DNA of 64,000 nucleotides from Akkermansiaceae bacterium (GCA_024233005.1 JACKQE010000002.1:310001-374000); one strand, 5' to 3'. Shown: positions 43,613-53,018, counted from the first letter of the stretch. The notes: a model not told the origin generated them from the sequence alone. Numbers and translations are program-made.

Positions 43613-44695
43613 ATGACTGCCTTTCCCGCACCATCCCGTCGCCGTTTTCTAACCGTGCTTGGAGCGGCCGGAATACCCCTACGGCATTTCCATGCTGGGG
43701 AAACTCCCCTCCTGGTCGGCCAGATCGGTGTGCGTCACCCCCATGCGGCAGGGAAGATGGAAGCGATGCGCAATTTGAATGACCTCTTTCGGGTCGTGGG
43801 TGTCGTCGAGCCGGATTCCCAAAGTCGCGCGAAAGCTTCCCAAGAAAAAGCTTACGAAGGTTTGTCCTGGATGACCGAGGCAGAGCTCCTCGCTGTCCCC
43901 GGCCTGAAAATGGTCGCTGTGGAAACTCGAATGGAAGACCTTGAAGCCACTGCCACCCGAGTTTTGGCAGCGGGAAAGCACGTGCATTTGGACAAACCCG
44001 GCTGGGAAGATCACGCCGCTTTTCGCAAAATGCGGCGAATGGCCGAGCAGGCAGGGCTGACCGTGCAGATGGGATATATGCTGCGCTACAATCCGGCCTT
44101 CGCCCTGCTTTTCAAGGCCCACAGGGAAGGTTGGTTGGGCGATATCCTGGAGATCGATGCCTCGATGGGCAAGCTTGCCTCCGCCGACATGCGTGTGGAA
44201 CTCGGACGACTGCAGGGCGGCGGAATGTTTGAACTGGCTGGTCACCTCATCGATGCGGTTTTGACCCTGTTGGGACCGCCGGATCAGGTGATCAGTCATA
44301 ATCGGCGGACCAGGGCTCCGAAAGATTCGTTTGCCGATAATCAGCTCGCGGTTCTGGCCTATCCGAAAGCGCTCGTCACGATCCGCTGCAACCATGCGGA
44401 TCCTTTCGGTGGCCCACGCAGGCGGTTCATGCTCACAGGGAGCAAAGGCACTTTCGAGATTGCTCCATTGGAATCGGGCAAAGTCCGGTTGTCACTCGAC
44501 CATGATGCCGGTGGTTATGCCAAGGGTATCCAGGAGATTCACTGCCCACTGCCCGGTGGCCGCTATGATGGAGATTTCATCGATCTGGCCAAGGTGGTCC
44601 AAGGCGCGAAATCTCTCGCCTGGAACGCGGACCATGACATCGCGGTCCATGAGACGTTGTGCAGGGCCTCGGGGGTTCCGGTCTCGGGCGGATGA
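43613..44695 (+). CDS. Gfo/Idh/MocA-family oxidoreductase with Tat-like signal
   Basis: 360 residues from ATG 43613. SRRRFLTVLGAAG at 8-20 is a twin-arginine-like export signal. The Rossmann part is unusual: VGQIGVRHPHAAGKMEAMRN has no clean GxGxxG, but LFRVVGVVEPD and the catalytic-region Lys in HVHLDKPGWEDH are preserved. The GFO_IDH_MocA C-terminal beta-sheet domain starts at about 140. Substrate is unknown, probably a sugar or inositol derivative. Exported members of this family are frequent in PVC bacteria. It lies tail to tail with the ACT-domain gene. Confidence 0.82.
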   Translation: MTAFPAPSRRRFLTVLGAAGIPLRHFHAGETPLLVGQIGVRHPHAAGKMEAMRNLNDLFRVVGVVEPDSQSRAKASQEKAYEGLSWMTEAELLAVPGLKMVAVETRMEDLEATATRVLAAGKHVHLDKPGWEDHAAFRKMRRMAEQAGLTVQMGYMLRYNPAFALLFKAHREGWLGDILEIDASMGKLASADMRVELGRLQGGGMFELAGHLIDAVLTLLGPPDQVISHNRRTRAPKDSFADNQLAVLAYPKALVTIRCNHADPFGGPRRRFMLTGSKGTFEIAPLESGKVRLSLDHDAGGYAKGIQEIHCPLPGGRYDGDFIDLAKVVQGAKSLAWNADHDIAVHETLCRASGVPVSGG

Positions 44696-44696
44696 A

Positions 44697-45176
44697 TCAG
44701 CGGCTGAGATCCTCTTGGCAGAGAATTTTGATTCCATTTCTGACCAGCACCGACCGGCCAAAAAAATTGTCCTCAAGATAAAGGGCAATCGCGGCCCGAC
44801 CATTGGGGCGGTTCAAAAGAGGGTAGATAAAGTGGATATTGGTCTCCGCCTCCAGCAGGACCTCAAGACAGCTGGGAAGACCTTCCGCTCCTTCTTTCAA
44901 TTCAGCGACCAAAAGGTCCGCCGAAGCATAAGCAATCCCTCGCTCCATGAAGACGGCGGCCACCGAGTCGGGATCCGACGTGACCAGTCGCACCAAAGTG
45001 ACATCCACTGAGTCCTGCACGCTGATACCCAGCACCGCAATGGAGCGGTCCTGGAGCAGTTTCACGATGGAGAGGAGGGCCCCAACCCGGTTGGGAAGAA
45101 AGACCGAAATTTGGCGGACCGGAGTTCCGGAGTCGATTTCGTTGGGAGCAGAGGGGGAGTTGGATTCTGGTTCCAC
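44697..45176 (-). CDS. ACT-domain protein
   Basis: 159 residues from GTG 45176. After about 20 residues of Ser/Pro-rich lead there are two ACT-like modules: RQISVFLPNRVGALLSIVKL with IAVLGISVQDSVDVTLVRLV, then CLEVLLEAETNIHFIYPLL with RAAIALYLEDNFFG. ACT domains bind amino acids. A free-standing pair suggests a regulatory role, but the ligand cannot be told. Only GTG gives a family-like N-terminus. Confidence 0.8.
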   Translation of the reverse strand: MEPESNSPSAPNEIDSGTPVRQISVFLPNRVGALLSIVKLLQDRSIAVLGISVQDSVDVTLVRLVTSDPDSVAAVFMERGIAYASADLLVAELKEGAEGLPSCLEVLLEAETNIHFIYPLLNRPNGRAAIALYLEDNFFGRSVLVRNGIKILCQEDLSR

Positions 45177-45397
45177 AGGTTTCGGAGAAGATGGTTGAAA
45201 CAGCGGGCAGAAGCTCCAGGCGCTGCTCCAATACCTTGTATAATACGGTCAAAGCCTGTTGCCGCCAGTTTGAAATGGAGAGTTCATCAAACTTGAGCGG
45301 AAAGAATTCGACAAGTTAAAGAAGAAAAACATTGAAAAACCATAAAAACCATAATAGAATTACTCCCGAAACACACACAAACACCGTCTATTCAACA

Positions 45398-45901
45398 ATG
45401 TCGCTATTCAACGATGAATTCAGTCATCGGGATTCAGGGAATCTTGATGATCTCACCGGGGAGTCCGAAGAGCTCTCCTTTCTCAACGACCCCGAGGAGG
45501 ATCAGCCTGCCTGCACGGCAGCGGTGGCCGATGCGGGAGCTGCTCTTTCGCCGGTTGAAGTCCGGTTGCGCGCATTAGAATGCGCCGTGGTCGAGCATGC
45601 TTCGGTGGTCAGGGAGAATATCAACCGACGCTTGGAACAGATTGAAGATCTGGTTCAGCGGGAATGCGGCCGCCTGCGTGGTGCCCTAGAAAGCGAGACC
45701 AACGCGCGCCGTCGCGATATCGCTGAAGTGGCGGACTCCATGGTTTTTGCCCTCGATCAGATGCGCGGGGAACGCGCCCAATCTGGCGGTGGTGAAGCGA
45801 CAGCCGCTCTTGAAAGTCTGCGAGGGGCGGTTGCCGCGACCCGCGGTGAGCTCGAGAGTCTGGCAGATGTCATTCTGCGCGCCCGACAATCGGCCGCCTG
45901 A
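45398..45901 (+). CDS. Hypothetical coiled-coil protein
   Basis: 167 residues from ATG 45398 (MSLFNDEFSHRDSGNLDD). The first 60 residues are acidic and disordered-looking. Residues 65-165 form heptad-like helices (VRLRALECAVVEHASVVREN, INRRLEQIEDLVQRECGRL, LRGAVAATRGELESLADVIL). There is no signal peptide or membrane segment. No family is recognised; it might scaffold a cytoplasmic complex. Confidence 0.6.
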   Translation: MSLFNDEFSHRDSGNLDDLTGESEELSFLNDPEEDQPACTAAVADAGAALSPVEVRLRALECAVVEHASVVRENINRRLEQIEDLVQRECGRLRGALESETNARRRDIAEVADSMVFALDQMRGERAQSGGGEATAALESLRGAVAATRGELESLADVILRARQSAA

Positions 45902-46080
45902 GATTCTTTTCCGGTCAAGGAAATCCGGGATTGGGTCCCGCGCCTGTGGCGAAATCCGTTGCGCAGGACTCTTTTCCATGTTTAAGGGAAGGCCTTCCTG
46001 AGAAGCGTGCGGATGCAGTGAGAGGTTTCGACCGTGCCTTGGATCAGGATAGTTCCGGTAGAGGCGTTGTCTGAGGCAGG

Positions 46081-46551
46081 ATGCAATTGCACCCAAGAGA
46101 ACCTATTGATCCGAACCGAGGAGTCAGCAGCTGGGATTTTTGGCTGCTCATTTTGCGTGCTTTTGTGGTCTTTGGCATGATTTATTATCAGGTCATTCCC
46201 CATGCCCCATTGGCTTGGGGATTGATTTGGAAAGAGACTGCTTGGGATCTTGTGGACCAATTCAGTAAGATTGGTTTTCCCTACCCTCCGGTGACTGCCG
46301 TGGTTTTTTTGGTCCTGCTCATGATTTCCCTGCTGGGGCTGGGATTGGGCTTCGTTGTTCGGATCAATGCCGCGCTATTTTTGGGCTTGGTAGTGCTGGT
46401 GCTTTTTGCGCCATTGGATCTGTCGCCCACGCTCCTTTCCCAGACCTTGATGCTTTACATCGGTTCAGGGTTCCTCCTCCTCCTCTCAGGCGGAGGTCTC
46501 ATCTCTCTGGATGGGTTGTTGACTAGACGCAAGAATCGGCCTAGGTATTAG
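46081..46551 (+). CDS. DoxX-like membrane protein
   Basis: 156 residues with four membrane helices: LLILRAFVVFGMIYYQVI, PPVTAVVFLVLLMISLLGLGLGF, AALFLGLVVLVLFAPLDLS and LMLYIGSGFLLLLSGGGLISL. The order, with a DQFSKIGFPYP-type loop between the first and second helices, matches the DoxX/DoxX-like fold. Substrate or electron partners are unknown. The ATG gives a short polar lead of about 20 residues before the first helix. Confidence 0.65.
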   Translation: MQLHPREPIDPNRGVSSWDFWLLILRAFVVFGMIYYQVIPHAPLAWGLIWKETAWDLVDQFSKIGFPYPPVTAVVFLVLLMISLLGLGLGFVVRINAALFLGLVVLVLFAPLDLSPTLLSQTLMLYIGSGFLLLLSGGGLISLDGLLTRRKNRPRY

Positions 46552-46613
46552 CTTCCCATGGTCGGAGGTCAGATCCTCCCTTGTAAGCAGTCCATGGAAC
46601 CCAATACTCCTGC

Positions 46614-47855
46614 ATGTCATCGACATTCGCCGATCTCGGTCTGATTCCTCCCATACAACGTGCCGTCGACAAGGCAGGGTATGTGACTCCAACCACCATC
46701 CAAGCCCGGGCCATTCCCGAAGCGCTGCTCAACCGTGACATCGTCGGGGCCTCCCAGACCGGGACCGGAAAAACCGCAGCCTTCGCGCTGCCCGTGCTCA
46801 ACAACATCACCCCCGGGATCCATCCGCAATGCCTGATCCTGGAACCGACCCGGGAATTGGCCGCGCAGGTTGAGGAGCAGATGAGGCGTTTTGCCTATTA
46901 CCGGCCTCTCAATGTTGTCCTCTTGCATGGCGGGGTGGGTTACGGCCCTCAAACCGATGCCTTGGAAAACAATCCCGACATTGTCATTGCCACTCCAGGC
47001 CGCCTGCTTGATCACATGAGCCGTGGCACCATCACTTTGAAGGAGATCCGCTACCTCATTCTCGACGAAGTCGACCGGATGCTCGACATGGGATTCCTGC
47101 CCGATGTCCGGCGCATTGTGGACAAATGTCCGAAGGACCGGCAGACGTTGTTCTTTTCTGCCACCATGCCTCCCTCGATCCAGACTCTTGCGGAATGGGC
47201 CCTGCGTGACCCTCTCGAAATTGAGGTCGGCCACCGCCAGTCTCCCGCCGAGACCGTGGCCCATGCCTTCTATCCTGTGGCGATGGAGCAGCGAGACGAA
47301 CTGTTGCTCACCCTCCTGAAGTCGACCGATTTCCACAGTCTGATGATCTTCACCCGGACAAAAAAGGAGGCGGACATGCTCCATTCCATGTTGAGCGCTT
47401 CGCTGAAGGAAGCCCGCACGGCTGTGATGCATTCCGACATCCGTCAAAGCGACCGGACCAAGGCCTTGCAGGGGTTTCGCTCCGGGGAGTTCGATGTCAT
47501 TATCGCCACCGACGTGGCTGCTCGTGGCCTGGACATCAGCGGGGTGACCCACGTCATCAACTACCGGGTGCCGGAGAATCCGGAAGACTACGTCCACCGC
47601 ATCGGTCGGACAGGACGAGCCCAAAAAGAAGGTGATGCCTTCACCCTGCTTTCAGCGGACGAGGCGGACTATGCCAAAGCGGTTGAGCGCTTCATCGGTC
47701 GCCCCATTGAGCGCCGTCGGTTGGAAGGTTTTCCCTATGTCTATACGGCATTGCTGGAGGACAAGCCTCTTCGTCCGGTGCGTCCGCCCCGTCGGCCGTC
47801 GCCCGACAAAAAGCGGCGTCGTCAACGTCAGCGGGACCGGGCGGAAGCTTCCTGA
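46614..47855 (+). CDS. DEAD-box RNA helicase (RhlE-like)
   Basis: 413 residues. The Q motif FADLGLIPPIQRAVDKAGY is followed by TPTTIQ, motif I ASQTGTGKT (47-55), Ia PTRELA, motif II LDEVD (DEVD, not DEAD), motif III SAT, and motifs V and VI ATDVAARGLDISG and HRIGRTGR. A basic, Pro-rich tail (RPVRPPRRPSPDKKRRRQRQ) should bind RNA. It remodels RNA or RNPs, typically in ribosome assembly or cold adaptation. DEVD occurs in some functional members. Confidence 0.93.
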   Translation: MSSTFADLGLIPPIQRAVDKAGYVTPTTIQARAIPEALLNRDIVGASQTGTGKTAAFALPVLNNITPGIHPQCLILEPTRELAAQVEEQMRRFAYYRPLNVVLLHGGVGYGPQTDALENNPDIVIATPGRLLDHMSRGTITLKEIRYLILDEVDRMLDMGFLPDVRRIVDKCPKDRQTLFFSATMPPSIQTLAEWALRDPLEIEVGHRQSPAETVAHAFYPVAMEQRDELLLTLLKSTDFHSLMIFTRTKKEADMLHSMLSASLKEARTAVMHSDIRQSDRTKALQGFRSGEFDVIIATDVAARGLDISGVTHVINYRVPENPEDYVHRIGRTGRAQKEGDAFTLLSADEADYAKAVERFIGRPIERRRLEGFPYVYTALLEDKPLRPVRPPRRPSPDKKRRRQRQRDRAEAS

Positions 47856-47937
47856 TTGGATGCGGCGCATTCGCGTTGGACAAGAACCGCCTTTCACGGT
47901 GGACTTACAGCGTTGATCCGTGCATTAATGGTCCACC

Positions 47938-48702
47938 ATGGACGAAGCACCACGTTTTGCTGACCAAATAGCCGTTGTTACCGGCGGAGCCGATGGCATC
48001 GGTCTGGCCGTGGCGACAAGACTTGCCCGAGAGGGAGCGACGGTGGTGTTGATGGATCGCGATGCGGAGAAGTTGGACCGAGTTTTGGCTGAAATGACCA
48101 AGGCCGGCCTCAAAGTAGCCAGTGAGGTGGTCGATGTGGCGGATGAGGCGTCCGTCAGTGCCTCAATCGCTCGGATAACGGACTCCCACGCGGGGAGGCT
48201 CGACATTCTGGTGCACTGCGCTGCGGTGGTGGGGCCGACGTCCACCCGGATCACCGAGGTGACGGCGGAAGATTTTGATTTTGTGACGCGGGTCAATCTC
48301 CGGGCCTCCTTCCTGGTGACCAAATATGCCCTGCGTGCCATGGAGCCCCGTGGATATGGGAGGATCCTTCTCTTTGCCTCGATTGCCGGCAAGGAAGGCA
48401 ATGCCGGCATGAGTCCCTACTCGTCCACCAAAGCCGCAGTGATTGGACTGGTGAAGTCCGCCGGAAAAGAATTTGCCGAAAGCGGCATTACCGTGAATGC
48501 CATCGCTCCCGCCGTGATCCGGACCCCGATGGTTGATGGCATTGACCCCCGTCAGGTCACCTACATGACTGACAAGATTCCCATGAAGCGGTGCGGCACC
48601 CTGGATGAAGTGGCCGCTCTGAGTTGCTGGATAGTGTCCTCCGAGGCCGGCTTCAACACGGGATTCACCTTTGACCTCACCGGTGGTCGTGCCGTTTACT
48701 GA
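47938..48702 (+). CDS. Short-chain dehydrogenase/reductase
   Basis: 254 residues. Cofactor site TGGADGIG at 15-22, NAG-like position HCAAVVGP, active-site S in FASIAG and Y-x3-K in YSSTKAA. An Asp at the end of the second strand (VVLMDRD) points to NAD(H) and not NADP(H). The substrate cannot be told; 2-keto-3-deoxy-L-fuconate dehydrogenase-like SDRs share this layout. It is the first of four closely spaced genes (next 20 nt) with RidA, a DTA-like PLP enzyme and a dipeptidase. Confidence 0.9.
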   Translation: MDEAPRFADQIAVVTGGADGIGLAVATRLAREGATVVLMDRDAEKLDRVLAEMTKAGLKVASEVVDVADEASVSASIARITDSHAGRLDILVHCAAVVGPTSTRITEVTAEDFDFVTRVNLRASFLVTKYALRAMEPRGYGRILLFASIAGKEGNAGMSPYSSTKAAVIGLVKSAGKEFAESGITVNAIAPAVIRTPMVDGIDPRQVTYMTDKIPMKRCGTLDEVAALSCWIVSSEAGFNTGFTFDLTGGRAVY

Positions 48703-48722
48703 CAATTTCACACCCGAAGCTT

Positions 48723-49220
48723 ATGAGTGCCGAAGCCCAAATCACCATATTGGAATTGAATCTACCCGCAGCACCCAAAGCGATGGGTGTCTACAAGCCT
48801 CTCATTATCGTGGGCAATCTGGCATACCTGTCGGGCCACGGACCGCTGTGTTCTGACGGCAGTCTCATCACCGGGAGGGTTGGCGCAGATCTGGATTTGG
48901 ATGCCGGCAAAGCCGCCGCGCGTCAGACCGGGTTGGCTCTACTCGCCACGCTGCGGCACAACCTGGGTTCCTTGAATCGGGTCAAGCGAGTCGTCAAGAC
49001 ATTGGGATTGGTCAATTCGACAGATGATTTCTTCCAGCAGCCCCAGGTCATCAATGGGTGCAGTGAACTTTTTGCCGAAGTATTCGGTCAGGATCGTGGC
49101 ATCGGTGCCCGCAGTGCGCTTGGCACGAACACCCTCCCCGGAAACATTCCGGTTGAGATCGAGATGATTGTTGAACTCAACGACGAGACCGAAGAAGTCG
49201 ACTCTAGTTTGGATTGGTGA
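48723..49220 (+). CDS. RidA/YjgF family protein
   Basis: 165 residues from ATG 48723. RidA-fold markers are LIIVGNLAYLSGHGPLCSDG, GKAAARQTGLALLATLRHNLG and RVVKTLGLVNSTDDFFQQPQV, ending PGNIPVEIEMIVELND. The C-terminal part resembles the longer YjgF subgroup. RidA hydrolyses reactive enamine/imine intermediates made by PLP enzymes, which fits the adjacent DTA-like PLP gene. The conserved Arg of classical RidA is less evident here. Confidence 0.88.
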   Translation: MSAEAQITILELNLPAAPKAMGVYKPLIIVGNLAYLSGHGPLCSDGSLITGRVGADLDLDAGKAAARQTGLALLATLRHNLGSLNRVKRVVKTLGLVNSTDDFFQQPQVINGCSELFAEVFGQDRGIGARSALGTNTLPGNIPVEIEMIVELNDETEEVDSSLDW

Positions 49221-49231
49221 CTTTTTGTGAC

Positions 49232-50350
49232 ATGAATCCCGCCGACTTTCAAATTCTCAATCCGGAAACCATTCCCTCGCCCGCTCTGCTGGTTTGGCCC
49301 GAACGTGTTGAACACAACATTCGGGTCATGATTGACCTTGCCGGCGGAGACGCGTCGCGGCTCCGGCCCCACATGAAGACCCACAAGATGGGGGAGGCTA
49401 TCGCACTGCAGGTCGCGGCTGGCATCACCAAGGTCAAAGCCGCCACCATTGCGGAGGCGGAGCTCGCCGCGGCCTTTGGTTCCACCGACATCCTTCTGGC
49501 TTACCCTCTGGTCGGACCAAACATCGTCCGGTTCCTTGACCTCATGCAGGCCTGGCCAGATAAGGCATTTTCCGCATTGGCGGACGACCCTCGCGCCGCT
49601 CTGACCGCGGCCCGCATCGCTGCCGGTCGCGGCCAGACATTGTCCCTTTGGATTGATCTGGATTGCGGTATGGGCCGCACTGGAATCGTCCCCGGTGAAG
49701 AGGCAGTCACCCTCTGCCGTTTGCTCGCCACCACACCGGGGCTTCGGTTTGCCGGTATCCATGCCTACGATGGCCATATTCATGACACCGATCCGGCCAT
49801 CCGGGAATCCCGTTTCAATGGGATTGCCGGGCTGATTCAGGAATTCCAAGCCAGGCTCCTTGAGGCAGGAGTGGACGTGCCGGCAGTGGTGGCGGGTGGT
49901 TCTCCCACCTTCCCCCTCCATGCCAGCAAAGGTGTCTGGGAATGCAGTCCGGGAACGACCCTTCTTTGGGACAGTGGTTACGGACTGGAGTTCCCTGATT
50001 TGGCTTTTTTGCCCGCCGCGGCACTGCTGACCCGCGTCGTCAGCAAGCCGGGGAATGGGCGTCTCACGCTCGATTTGGGCCACAAGGCAGTTGCGGCCGA
50101 ACAGCCGCTCGGAAGAAGAGTGCGTTTCCCTGCTTTGATGGACGCGGACTTTGTCATGCAGAGCGAGGAGCACTTGGTAATATCCACCGACCATGCGACG
50201 TCCTTCGAGGTGGGGGATGTCCTCATTGGAGTTCCATGGCACGTTTGTCCCACCGTGGCGCTCCATATGGAGGCCGTCCTTATTCGTGATGGTCGCTCCA
50301 CCGGTGAGACTTGGCGTATCGCCGCTCGTGACCGTCGGATTACCATCTGA
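49232..50350 (+). CDS. D-threonine aldolase/D-serine dehydratase-like PLP enzyme
   Basis: 372 residues from ATG 49232; an upstream in-frame GTG at 49214 is less likely as it overlaps ridA. The alanine-racemase-type N-terminal barrel carries the PLP Lys49 in RPHMKTHK. The C-terminal domain has the metal-ligand pair His-x-Cys in GVPWHVCPTVALH, which marks the DSD1/D-threonine aldolase group. It would break down D-3-hydroxyamino acids. With RidA, an SDR and an M19 dipeptidase it fits a D-amino-acid catabolic set; aldolase versus dehydratase activity cannot be chosen from sequence. Confidence 0.88.
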   Translation: MNPADFQILNPETIPSPALLVWPERVEHNIRVMIDLAGGDASRLRPHMKTHKMGEAIALQVAAGITKVKAATIAEAELAAAFGSTDILLAYPLVGPNIVRFLDLMQAWPDKAFSALADDPRAALTAARIAAGRGQTLSLWIDLDCGMGRTGIVPGEEAVTLCRLLATTPGLRFAGIHAYDGHIHDTDPAIRESRFNGIAGLIQEFQARLLEAGVDVPAVVAGGSPTFPLHASKGVWECSPGTTLLWDSGYGLEFPDLAFLPAAALLTRVVSKPGNGRLTLDLGHKAVAAEQPLGRRVRFPALMDADFVMQSEEHLVISTDHATSFEVGDVLIGVPWHVCPTVALHMEAVLIRDGRSTGETWRIAARDRRITI

Positions 50351-50415
50351 GCCTTGCTGGATCGTTACTTTCTTCACTGAACACCACAACCCACCGCCCC
50401 CTGGGAGGATTACCT

Positions 50416-51486
50416 ATGCTCATTTTCGACGTTCATTTGGATCTATCGATGAATGCCATCGAGTGGAATCGTGATTTGCGGTTGCCTGCCTCAGCAATCA
50501 GGGCCGCCGAAGCCGGTCGCACGGATATGAAGGGCCGGGGTTCCGGCACGGTCACTCTGCCCGACATGAGGCGTGGACGCATCGGGCTCTGTGTCGCCAC
50601 CCAGATTGCCGGTTGCATGAAGCCCCGCGGTCCCGTGGCCTGTTGGGACTCTCCACCGCAGGCATGGGCCATGACCCAAGCCCAACTCGCCTGGTACGAG
50701 ACCATGGAAGAACTGGGGGAGATGCGCCAAATCCGGGATCTGAGGACTTTTGAGGAAATGTTGGCTCTGTGGTCGGCCGATGAAGTGCCAGAGAACGCGC
50801 CGATTGGATACATACTCAGTCTTGAAGGCGCCGACTCGATCCTGACGCCAGCCCATCTGGAGCGTTCCTATGCCCGCGGTCTTCGCGCGATGGGGCCGGC
50901 CCATTATGGAGAAGGTCGCTATGCCTTTGGGCACGACCGTGTCGGCGGCTTGAAGCCGGGTGGTCGTGAGTTGCTCACAGAGATGGATCGTCTGGGATTC
51001 ATCCTCGATGCCACCCATCTCAGCGATGATTGCTTCTGGGAAGCCTTGGAGATTTTTCAAGGTCCGATCTGGGCCAGTCACAGCAACTCCAGAGCCATCG
51101 TGCCGGATCCAAGACAGTTTTCCGACGAACAAATCAAAGCTCTCATCTCCCGGGGGGCGGTGCTCGGATCCGTCTACGACACGTGGATGATGATACCGGG
51201 TTGGGAGCGCGGCAAGACCACCCCGCAGCAGACCGGCGTGAAGATTTCTGACATCGTTCCACACATCGACCACATCTGTCAGTTGGCTGGAAACGCCAAG
51301 CATGTCGGTATCGGATCAGATCTCGACGGAGGCTTTGGTCGCGAGCAGAGTCCTCTCGACCTGGATACCATTGCTGATCTTCAAACGCTCGCTGAGGCAC
51401 TTCGTGGTCGTGGCTATGCCGAAGGCGATATTGAGGGCATCATGCATGGCAACTTCGTCCGTTTCGTCCGCGAAGCATGGGGATGA
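50416..51486 (+). CDS. Membrane dipeptidase family (peptidase M19)
   Basis: 356 residues. Binuclear zinc ligands expected in M19 are present: HLD in FDVHLDLS, Glu in LSLEGADS, His in LDATHLSDD, His in WASHSNSRA and Asp in IGSDLDGGF. M19 enzymes hydrolyse dipeptides, often with a D-residue in the second position. There is no signal peptide, so it acts in the cytoplasm. It is the last gene of the SDR-RidA-DTA set and could supply D-amino acids to the PLP enzyme. Confidence 0.93.
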   Translation: MLIFDVHLDLSMNAIEWNRDLRLPASAIRAAEAGRTDMKGRGSGTVTLPDMRRGRIGLCVATQIAGCMKPRGPVACWDSPPQAWAMTQAQLAWYETMEELGEMRQIRDLRTFEEMLALWSADEVPENAPIGYILSLEGADSILTPAHLERSYARGLRAMGPAHYGEGRYAFGHDRVGGLKPGGRELLTEMDRLGFILDATHLSDDCFWEALEIFQGPIWASHSNSRAIVPDPRQFSDEQIKALISRGAVLGSVYDTWMMIPGWERGKTTPQQTGVKISDIVPHIDHICQLAGNAKHVGIGSDLDGGFGREQSPLDLDTIADLQTLAEALRGRGYAEGDIEGIMHGNFVRFVREAWG

Positions 51487-51908
51487 ATAGACCAGTTGAT
51501 AGGTTATCTCCTTATATTAAGCGATTTGACTAACTAAAATTCCGCTTTTGGTGCCAGTCCACGGGATGGTGTGGATTCTTGCGGATCATCCTGGATGGTG
51601 GTTATCCCCAGAGTGGATCAGAGCGGTTGGTACCGCGGGAATCATTGCTGGTTTTGACTTCATACACAAAAAAAGTTTCCAGACGCAAAGGGCGCGCGTC
51701 TGATACCTTGTTGCCGCCAACGACTTGCAGAGCCCGTCCTTCATGGATTGCGCCAAGGTGGCTTATTTGAAAGAATTAGGGTAACGGGGCGGTTTGTCCT
51801 CAGGAGTAAGCGTAGAATTAAATTGCGTTTTCATGATCATGCGATAAATATTTGACATCCCTGCGTGTGCATGTGTGCCGTTGGGACCGTAACCTCGAAA
51901 AACATAAC
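51487..51908. promoter_or_regulatory. Upstream region of the histone-like DksA gene
   Basis: About 420 bases with no supported gene. The right part is AT-rich (51810-51865) and contains the palindrome CATGATCATG and a TTTGACAT element. A promoter there is plausible; no Zur-box match could be recognised by eye. Confidence 0.4.
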
Positions 51909-53018
51909 ATGGCTAAAAAGACAGCTGCAAAAAAGGCCCCCGCCAAGAAAGCCCCTGCCAAAAAAGCTCCTGCTAAAAAAGCAGCAGTGAAAAAGGCAGC
52001 CGTTAAGAAGGCGGTCAAAAAAGCCCCTGCTAAAAAAGCCCCTGCTAAAAAGGCCGCTCCCAAAAAAGCGGCCCCTAAAAAAGCGGCTCCAAAACCAGCA
52101 GTGAAAAAGGCGGCCCCTAAAAAGGTCGCAAAAAAAAAACAGCTAAGTAAGCCTGCTGCCCGGGTCGCACCTCCGAAGGCCAGCGCAAAGGCGAAGGTCA
52201 AAGGAAAAGCAAGTCGGGCCAGCGCAAACTCAGCCAAACAGGCGTCCCAGTCTCGGACTGCCGCTGCGGCAGCGGTCCGGACTGGGCGTTCTGTTTCCAA
52301 GTCCAAGAAGCCTGTCGAGGTCAATAAGAAGCCGGCCCCTGTGGTCTTGGCCAAAAACAGCAAAGCGCCATCCTCCGGCAAAAAGGCTCCTTCCCCTATT
52401 AAGGCGGAAAAAAAAGCTCCTTCCAAGGCCGAAGTGAAGACGGGGAAAGCGGCGCCGACCGCCAAAGTGGCTCTGCCTGCCCCTGCCCCTACCAAACTTT
52501 CCAAGCCGGCCGCAGAGGCGAAAGTTGCCAAGCCGGCCGCCGCTCCGGTCTCCCCTGCCAAATTGAGTGCCTTCACCAAGCAAATGCATCATGTGTTGTT
52601 GGATCTGAGAGATTCGCTTCTCAGTCAAATGCAGGGCATCGCCAAAGACACGCTGCGCTCCCGCGCTGAGGGAAGCGAGGCCAGTGCCTTCGGGATGCAT
52701 CAGGCCGATGCTGGCAGTGACGCCTATGATCGCGACTTTGCCTTGAATTTGCTCTCCCAAGAACAGGACGCCCTTCATGAAATCAACGAAGCCTTGCGAC
52801 GAGTTGAGGATGGAACCTATGGAATTTGCGAAATTTCCGGAAATCGAATCCCGGAAGCGCGACTGCGAGCCATCCCTTTTGCAAGATTGACGGTACAATG
52901 TCAGGAAGAACTTGAAAAACAGCAAATGTCGGGGCATTATCGTCCCCCCGTCACTTCACTCTTCGGCTTGAGTGGGGATGAAAAAGGGGATGACTTCGAT
53001 GACGAAGACAAGGATTAA
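51909..53018 (+). CDS. DksA/TraR-type protein with histone H1-like N-terminal tail
   Basis: 369 residues from ATG 51909. Residues 1-235 are Lys/Ala/Pro-rich repeats of the AKKAPAKKA type, like histone H1 or bacterial H1-like proteins, which should bind DNA or RNA. Residues 240-350 form a DksA/TraR module: a coiled-coil hairpin (FTKQMHHVLLDLRDSLLSQM, LLSQEQDALHEINEALRRV), then GTYGICEISGNRIPEARLRA and TVQCQEELE. Only two of the four zinc-finger Cys remain (CxxS and TxxC), so zinc binding is doubtful. An acidic tail ends the protein. DksA-like proteins act on RNA polymerase with ppGpp; fusion with an H1 tail may place it on the nucleoid. Confidence 0.88.
   Translation: MAKKTAAKKAPAKKAPAKKAPAKKAAVKKAAVKKAVKKAPAKKAPAKKAAPKKAAPKKAAPKPAVKKAAPKKVAKKKQLSKPAARVAPPKASAKAKVKGKASRASANSAKQASQSRTAAAAAVRTGRSVSKSKKPVEVNKKPAPVVLAKNSKAPSSGKKAPSPIKAEKKAPSKAEVKTGKAAPTAKVALPAPAPTKLSKPAAEAKVAKPAAAPVSPAKLSAFTKQMHHVLLDLRDSLLSQMQGIAKDTLRSRAEGSEASAFGMHQADAGSDAYDRDFALNLLSQEQDALHEINEALRRVEDGTYGICEISGNRIPEARLRAIPFARLTVQCQEELEKQQMSGHYRPPVTSLFGLSGDEKGDDFDDEDKD

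Noticed and set aside
51818..52579. Minus-strand frame rich in GAFLAGAFL, looking like a membrane protein
   Set aside because: It is the antisense reading of the AKKAPAKKA repeats of the histone-like DksA gene.
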